A stretch of 64,000 nucleotides of DNA, taken from NCBI GenBank assembly GCA_016706685.1, contig JADJJE010000011.1:310001-374000 (forward strand), read 5' to 3'. The notes beneath the pieces are model-generated. The model worked only from the letters and a program-made list of their open reading frames with translations. It ran no database searches and was not told where the DNA came from. The stretch's first letter is position 1. Every line of letters starts with the position of its first letter. The DNA comes from Sandaracinaceae bacterium. GTDB lineage: Bacteria > Myxococcota_A > Polyangia > Polyangiales > Houyiibacteriaceae. The translations under genes were made by a program, and so were the position numbers. This document shows, one piece after another, positions 58,188 to 64,000 of the stretch.

Positions 58188-58698
58188 CGACTCATCACAA
58201 GTTCGTCGGGGCAGTCCGAGGCCGAGTGGATTCTGCAGGTTCCGTTCTGGGCCTTATTTCAAGCCACTTTTGGCGCCCCGGCTTGAAAAGCCGGGGCAGC
58301 GGGTCCTGGGCCTCGCTCCGGGGACAAGTCCTCCCTCCGAGGGAGGACTCAGCTTGGGTGGACTAGAGGAGCTCGAGGTGGCTGGCTGTGGAGGGTTTGG
58401 GGCCCGTCGAGGCCTCGAAGGCCTCATGGTTGGTCGTGACTTGCCAAACCCACCCGCCTTGGAACGACTAATCGATGAGTAAGCAGCTCGGATCTCGCCC
58501 AGCAGATGATCTCGAGGCTCAACACTTTACCCGCTTCCGAGGCTGAGTCCTCCCTTGGAGGGAGGACTTGTCCCCGAAGCCAGGCGAAGGTCCCGCTGCC
58601 CCGGCTTTCAAGCCGGGGCGCCCAAGTGCCTTGATACAAGCCGCTTCCGGCCCAGCGAGAGTCGGCCAGGGTCCTTGGGACGGCTCCGGTGACCATGG
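58188..58698. repeat. Palindromic element family A, copy 3 (511 bp, right end missing)
   Basis: Same orientation as copy 1 and nearly identical over its length, but similarity stops at 58698 (CCATGG), so the last 21 bases, including the right terminal repeat, are gone. The unrelated gene 58705-59139 ends six bases later. Mirrored stems CCCCGGCTT/AAGCCGGGG and AGTCCTCCC/GGGAGGACT are intact in both arms. It lies between two minus-strand genes, upstream of the patatin gene. Internal frames are not convincing. Confidence 0.85.
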
Positions 58699-58704
58699 GT
58701 TCGC

Positions 58705-59139
58705 TCAGGAGGAGACGTACTTGTCCACGCTCAGCGCCCAGCGGATTTCATCAATGATGTCCGAGATCTCGCCGGTGTCCTTCTCGTACGTGACCTCGTG
58801 CCAGACATCGAGGACGCGCGAGTCGTCGACCGGGTCCAGCACCTTCACGGTCTTGGCGTCCGCCTCCGCGTAGCCGCGGGCTCCGGCGCTCTCGCCCACC
58901 ATGCTGCGGACGCGGTCGAACAGCTGCTCGGCCATCTCGTTGGGGAAGTCCGAGCGCTGCGTGCGGGCCGTGAACGACACGCGCGCGTGGTCTCGGAGCC
59001 GAAGCCGAACGCCCGAGTCCATGATGTGGAACCGCACGCGCTCAGCGATGTGAATCTCTTGGTCTTCGGTGCGGTACACCTCCACACCGGCTTGGTGGAG
59101 GGCGGACTGCACGGTGCTTAGATCGGCGAGGCGGGACAC
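58705..59139 (-). CDS. Unknown protein
   Basis: About 144 residues from GTG 59139, preceded by GAGAGGAAAG; TTG 59172 would extend it by 11 residues but has no good ribosome site. Sequence is mixed alpha/beta: VEVYRTEDQEIHIAERVRFHIM, VRLRLRDHARVSFTARTQ, then a helical end (ISDIIDEIRWALS). No signal peptide or membrane segment. Not recognised. Its stop is six bases from the broken right end of the palindromic element. Confidence 0.65.
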   Translation of the reverse strand: MSRLADLSTVQSALHQAGVEVYRTEDQEIHIAERVRFHIMDSGVRLRLRDHARVSFTARTQRSDFPNEMAEQLFDRVRSMVGESAGARGYAEADAKTVKVLDPVDDSRVLDVWHEVTYEKDTGEISDIIDEIRWALSVDKYVSS

Positions 59140-59227
59140 GCTTTCCTCTCGGACTTTCGGAACGCTGGTCAAACCTTACGTAGGATAGCCTCCCCGTGCT
59201 GAAGACTGCAACGACGAAGAACAGAAC

Positions 59228-59809
59228 TCAGGGCGCGAGGCGGCGCATGGACCAGCCGGCAGCGGTGCGCGTGTACTCGAAGCGGTCGTGCAGGCGGTCG
59301 GCGTCGGCGAACCAGAGCTCGATGGTGCTCGGGACCAGGCGGTAGCCGCCCCAGCGCGGGGGGCGCGGCACGGGGCCTGCGGCGAAGCGCTCGTCGGCCT
59401 CTTGCACGCGGGCCGCGAGGGCTGCGCGGTCGGGGATCTCCTGGCTCTGCGGAGAGGCCCAGGCGCCCACCTGGCTGCCGCGCGGGCGGCTGGCGAAGTA
59501 GGCGTCGCTGACGGCGTCGGGGGCCTCCGTGACGCGGCCCTCCACGCGCACCTGCACGCCCGTCGAGGACCAGTGGTAGGCCAGCGCCGCCACGCCACGG
59601 GCCAGCTCGCGGCCCTTGCGGCTGTCGCGGTGCGTGTAGAACACGAAGCCCTGCTCGCTCACGTCGCGCACCAGCACGAAGCGCACGGACGGCACGCCGG
59701 CGTCACTGGCGGTGGCCAGGGCCGCGCGGTCGGGCTCGAAGCTCTCGCTCTGCGCGGCCTCGCGGTGGAGCCTCACGAACCAGGCGATCGGGTCGGCCTC
59801 GGGGTGCAT
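59228..59809 (-). CDS. pdxH: Pyridoxamine 5'-phosphate oxidase family protein
   Basis: 193 residues from ATG 59809, shorter than E. coli PdxH (218). It oxidises pyridoxamine or pyridoxine phosphate to the active cofactor with FMN. Motifs: VPSVRFVLVRDVSEQGFVFYTHRDSRKGRELA (FMN site), AALAYHW, VRVEGRVTEAPDAVSDAYFASRPRGSQVGAWAS and the C-terminal ELWFADADRLHDRFEY (RLHDR active-site motif). An earlier ATG (59845) is in frame but adds only a short unrelated stretch. It is divergent from the repeat protein at 59934. Confidence 0.92.
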   Translation of the reverse strand: MHPEADPIAWFVRLHREAAQSESFEPDRAALATASDAGVPSVRFVLVRDVSEQGFVFYTHRDSRKGRELARGVAALAYHWSSTGVQVRVEGRVTEAPDAVSDAYFASRPRGSQVGAWASPQSQEIPDRAALAARVQEADERFAAGPVPRPPRWGGYRLVPSTIELWFADADRLHDRFEYTRTAAGWSMRRLAP

Positions 59810-59933
59810 CGCCGGGTTATGACCTCCGGGCGCTTGGCACGCCATGCCAGGTCACCCCCATGAAGGGAAAGCTACACTGGTGTCGGACAAAGCTAGCTTT
59901 GCGGGGGCGCGCTCGTGATACCGTCTCGCCTCC

Positions 59934-62900
59934 ATGACTGGAAGCGCCGAGGAGCTCATCGCCCGCCTGCGGGCCAACCCCGAGGACCCTGCTGCGTTCG
60001 CCGAGCTCCGCGCGCACTATCACCGCATTGGTGATCACGCGTCGCTCGCGAACTTGTTGGTGGGGTGGGCCGGGCGCACCCAAGACCACGGCTCGGCGGC
60101 CACCGCCTTCGTGCAAGCGGCCGATCTCATCGCGCGCTACGTGAACGACATCCCGCGCGCGATCGCGGTGTACGAGCAGGCGCTCGAGCGGCAGCCCACG
60201 CACGCCGACGCCACCGCGCGGCTCGAGAAGCTGTTTCAGCACACGGGCGAAGCGCGCCGGCTCATCGACCTGTACGAGCGGCGCATCAAGGCCCTCACGC
60301 GCTTGCAGGGTGAGCCGCGCGTCATCGCCGAGCTGCACGAGAAGGTGGCGGGCATCTGGCTCGAGCACTTCCAGCGCGCCGACAAGGGCGTGGCCAGCTA
60401 CCGCGCCGCGTTCGAGCTGGACCCCACGCGCGTGTCGGCCATCTACGCCGCGCGCGAGATCTACCGCGAGGCCGGCAACCTGAAGGCCGCCATTCCGCTC
60501 TACCAGCTGGAGGCCAACGCCGAGCCCGACGCCGCGCGCCGCGTGGGCCTGCTGCGCGAGCTGGCCAGCATTCGCCGCGAGCACGCGCACGATCTCGCGG
60601 GCGCCATCACGTCGCTGCAAGAAGCCCTGCGCATTGTGCCCGATGACGCGAGCGTGCTGCACGAGCTGGCCACGCTGCGCCTCGAGCACGCCGCGGCGGG
60701 TGGACCAGACGCCGACGCCGAGCGCCGTGAGGCCGCCGACCTGCTCTTCCAGCTGGCCCAGCTGTTGGGCGGCGAGCACGCGCTGGCCTATGCCTGCGCT
60801 TCGCTAGACGCCGCGCCGGACTTCGAGCCCGCGCTCGACTACCTGGAGCGCCTGGCCGCCGAGCACAACCGGGGCGACCTGCTGCCCGCGCGCTGGGTGG
60901 GCTTCGTGGCCACCGCCGAAGACGGGCCGGGCGCGCGCCGCCGCCGCCACGACCTGGCCACCGCCTACGTGGAGGCGGGCCAGCCCAAGGACGCCATCAA
61001 CTGCCTCGAGCCGCTGCTCACGCTGGGTGACGTGGACGCCGCGCAAGCGCTGGTGCGCCTGTACCGCGACGCGGGCCGCGATGACGACGCCGAGCGCGCG
61101 CTGTCCATCTCCATGGCCGCGCTGCCCATGGACGAGCGCCTCCCGCGCATGCAAGAGCGCGTGAAGAAGTTCCACGCGGCGGGCAACCTCGAGCGCGCCG
61201 AGATCACGGCCACCGAGCTGCTGGCGCTGGACCCCAGCAACGCCGTGGCCATCGAGATGCTGGTGCAGATTCGGCGCGGCGCGGGCGACCTGTCCGGCGC
61301 GCGTGACCTGCTGCACTCGGGCGCCAGCAACCCCGGCGTGGAGACGCCGCGGCGCGTGGAGCTGCTGCACCAGGTGGCGCAGCTGTGCGAGGCCGAGCTG
61401 GGTGACGTGGACGGCGCCGTGGGTGCCTGGCGCGCCATCGCCGCGCTGGCCCGCAAGAGACGCAGCCGCGCGTGGAGCTGCTGCGCCTCTTGGAGAAGGC
61501 CGGGCGCTGGGACGACCTGGTGGAGCTGCTGGAGCGGCAGCTGGGCCACATGACCGACGACAAGGCGCAGGCGGCCCTGCTGCGGCGCATCGCGCGCGTG
61601 CACCGCGACATGCGGCACGACGACGAGGCCAGCATCGTGGCGCTGAACGCGCTGCGCGGCATTCGCCCCAACGACGCCGCCGTGCGGTCCGAGCTGATTG
61701 ACCTGATGACCGCGCGCGAGGCGTGGCAGAGCCTCTTGCCGCTGCTCAAGCAGCGCGGGCAAGACGAGGGCGAGACGCACGACGCGCGCGTGAGCGCGTG
61801 GGCCACGCTGGCGCAGATCTGCGAGACGCGCCTGAATCAAGACGAAGACGCGCACTACGCCGCCAGCCAGTGGGCCGCGCTGGCACCCACCGAGCCGCTT
61901 GCGCTCGACGTGATGGAGCGCGTGAACACGCGCCTCGACCGGCACGACCGGCAGGTGGAGACGCTGCTGCGCCGCGTGGACCTGGCCACCGATGACGCCA
62001 CGCGCGGGGCCCTGCTGCGGCGCGTGGCCGACCTGTGCGCCGTGCGCCTGGGCGACGAAGCGCAGGCCATCACGCACCTGGAGCACGCGCTGCGGCTCGA
62101 CCCGCAGGACGCCGCCGCCATGGACGCCATCGCGCCGCTGTACACGCGCGCGGGCCGCTCCGAGCAGTGGGTGGCGCTCATGCAGGACAAGCTGCGCCTC
62201 GAGACCGACCCGGCTCGCCAGGCGGAGCTGCGCCGCGTGATCGCGCGCATGCTCACCACCCTGCCCGGCCGCGAGGCCGACGCGCTGAACGCTTGGCGCA
62301 AGGTGCGCGACGACGCCGGTGGCGACGCCGAGACGCTGGAAGCGCTGCGCTCGCTGCTGGGCGAAGGCAACGAGGCCGAGCTGGCCGACGTGCTGGGCGC
62401 GCTGGCCGCCACGGCCGACGGCGAGAGCGAAGACGACCTGATTGGCCTGCGCATGCTGTACGTGCAGCAGGCTGGCCTGCTGGACAAGCTGGGGCGCGAG
62501 AAGGAGGCCGCCGCGGCCCTGCGCGCGGCGCTGGACGCCGACCCGGAGCACATGCCCAGCGTGCGGCGCCTGGTGGCCATCTGCGAGGCCGCGGAGGACC
62601 ACCCGGGCCTGGTGGACGCGCTCGAGCGCCAGATGGCCATCACCGAGGACGCCGACCTGCAGGTGCCCATCGCCGAGCGCATCATCAAGCTGTCGCGCGA
62701 GACGCTGGCCACGCCCGAGCGCGCCGTGCCGGCGTACACCGCGTGGATCACCGCTGAGCCCACGGCCCTGCCGCCGCTGGTGGGCCTGGCCGAGGTGTAT
62801 GGCCTGACGGGCCAGCCCGAGTACCAGCGCGACGTGCTGGACCGCTTGGTGGCCGTGTCGCACGGCACCGACGTGAAGCTGTCCTACCGCTACGCGCGTG

Positions 62901-64000
62901 AGGTGGCGAAGGTGTGCCACGAGAAGCTGGACGACGCCGAGGGCGCCTACCAGCGCTTGCTGCCGGGCACGCTGGCGGGCGACGAGCAGAGCGAGCAGGC
63001 CCTGCACGCGCTGGCGCTGGCCACCGGGCGCGCGGCCACGCTGGGTGACCTGTACGCCGGCATGGCGCACCAACAGGGCGGCGGCGCGGGCTCGAAGGCG
63101 CGCTGGCTGCTGGCGCGCGACGTGTACGCCGAGCACGCCAAGGACGGGCCGAAGGCGCTGGACGCGCTGCTGCGCGCGTTTGCGCTCGACCTGGACGACG
63201 CGGCGCTGCTGGACGAAGTGGACGCCATGGTGGTGGCGCAAGAGGCGTACCCGCGGCTCGAGCAGGTGTACGAGACGCTGCTGCGGCGCGCCGAGACGCC
63301 CACCGCGAAGGTGGCCCTGCTGCTGCGCCACGCGGGCATCTTGGAGAGCAAGGCCGCGGCCCCGGGCGACGCACTCGACCGCGTGCTGCGCGCCATCAGC
63401 CTGACGCCCACGGACGAGGCCCTGTTCGAGCGGGCCGAGGCGCTGGCCGCCACCACCGGGCGCGCAGCGGACCTGCTGCCGGCGCTGGACAAGCGCGCCA
63501 ACGCGTTCAGCAACCCGGCCGACGCGGTGCCCGCCGTGCTGCGGGCCGCGCGCTACGCCGCCACCCAGGTGGGCGACGCCGAGGCCGCCATGCGCTACGT
63601 GCGCAAGGCCACGTCGCTGGCGCACGGCAACGCCGATGCGCTGGGCGAGATTGAGACCCTGGTGCGCGGCATGGACGAGGCGGCCGGCGGCGACACGCTG
63701 CGGCGCGCGCTGATTGCCACCTACCGCGAGACCGCCGAGTTTGCGGGGCCGAAGGGCGTGCCCGCGCTGCTGCGCGCCGCCGACCTGCTGAAGCAGCTGG
63801 GCAACGCCGCCGAGGCGCGCGCCACCGTGGAGCAGGCCGTGCGCAACGCGCCGCTGGACGACGGCGCCTACCGCGCGCTGGCCGCGCTGTCCGAGGGTGA
63901 CGAGGGCGCGAAGCAGCTGGACCGGCTGCTGTCGGACCTGATTGACGACGCGCTGGACGCCACCGTGGCGGGCACGCTCTACCGCCGCCGCGGCGAGCTG
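59934..64000 (+). CDS. Giant tetratricopeptide-repeat protein, frameshifted and cut by the window end
   Basis: From ATG 59934 the frame runs to about 61451, then continues in the frame starting at 61451 (PQETQPRVELLRLLEKAG) to base 64000 with no stop; more than 1,355 residues are visible. One added C in CCC at 61450-61452 restores it. Many helical pairs fit TPR-type repeats (for example DIPRAIAVYEQALERQPTHADATARLEKLF, DEAQAITHLEHALRLDPQDAAAMDAIAPLY). No catalytic domain or signal peptide is visible. Such proteins serve as scaffolds in signalling or motility complexes, but no partner is evident nearby. The C-terminus lies beyond the window. Confidence 0.85.

Noticed and set aside
58159..58482. 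A 107-codon ORF inside palindromic element copy 3 (similar ORFs in the other copies)
   Set aside because: The frame depends on the hexanucleotide array and the palindrome's stems, has no protein-like pattern, and its start differs between copies.
60965..63625. An 886-codon minus-strand open frame
   Set aside because: It mirrors the repeat protein on the plus strand, which has consistent helical repeats; the minus frame does not.

Overview
The window is about 69% GC and densely packed with genes. It looks like chromosomal DNA from a myxobacterium-type member of the Myxococcota, probably near the Sandaracinaceae or Polyangiales; this is inference from gene content. Supporting content includes a Ser/Thr kinase fused to an AAA ATPase and a repeat-rich tail, two PilZ proteins, a TIGR04551-type outer-membrane protein, a DUF507 protein, many lipoproteins, and a full set of Gram-negative envelope assembly genes. 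No phage, insertion-sequence transposase, CRISPR array or rRNA was seen. There is one tRNA gene.

Layout. 1-1014: tail of an unknown gene and a sigma factor. 1046-9276 (minus strand): a UbiB/ABC1 kinase, then a tightly coupled cassette transcribed leftwards in the order ECF sigma factor, membrane anti-sigma-like protein, Ser/Thr kinase-ATPase, YaeQ protein. 9449-14056: a PilZ gene that looks leaderless, and two secreted lipoproteins. 14218-25758: prfB (with the programmed +1 frameshift) and lysS, followed by an envelope block of LolC/E-like permease, lolD, bamA, skp, a TolC-like protein and mlaC. 25782-33554: a Crp/Fnr regulator, DUF507, yicC, gmk, radA, a TerB-like protein and a TIGR04551 protein. 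33649-43247: RNase J, a HExxH lipoprotein, a dCMP deaminase, then the proteostasis run tig-clpP-clpX-lon. 43319-48398: tRNA-Val(UAC), small unknown genes, DUF2804, PilZ and a metallophosphoesterase. 48395-50728: a broken argC and a purple-acid-phosphatase-like protein. 51197-56155: a TetR-regulated HlyD/permease/ATPase exporter operon and two coupled genes. 56513-64000: a patatin, an unknown gene, pdxH and a giant repeat protein that runs off the end.

The most unusual content lies in the five longest non-coding gaps. Three gaps (28915-29444, 45290-45822, 58188-58698) hold near-identical copies of a 510-533 bp imperfect palindrome with 18-bp terminal inverted repeats. Each arm carries two strong hairpins, and the ends are collared by GACGGC hexanucleotide arrays. 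Two other gaps (50760-51122, 56170-56470) hold a diverged family with the same plan. None has a convincing coding frame, so they look like non-autonomous mobile elements or structured-RNA elements.

Six genes or gene parts are split by frameshifts that one extra G or C in a short G/C run would repair, which points to systematic homopolymer under-calling in the source assembly. argC is different: it appears to have lost about 26 internal codons as well as its frame.
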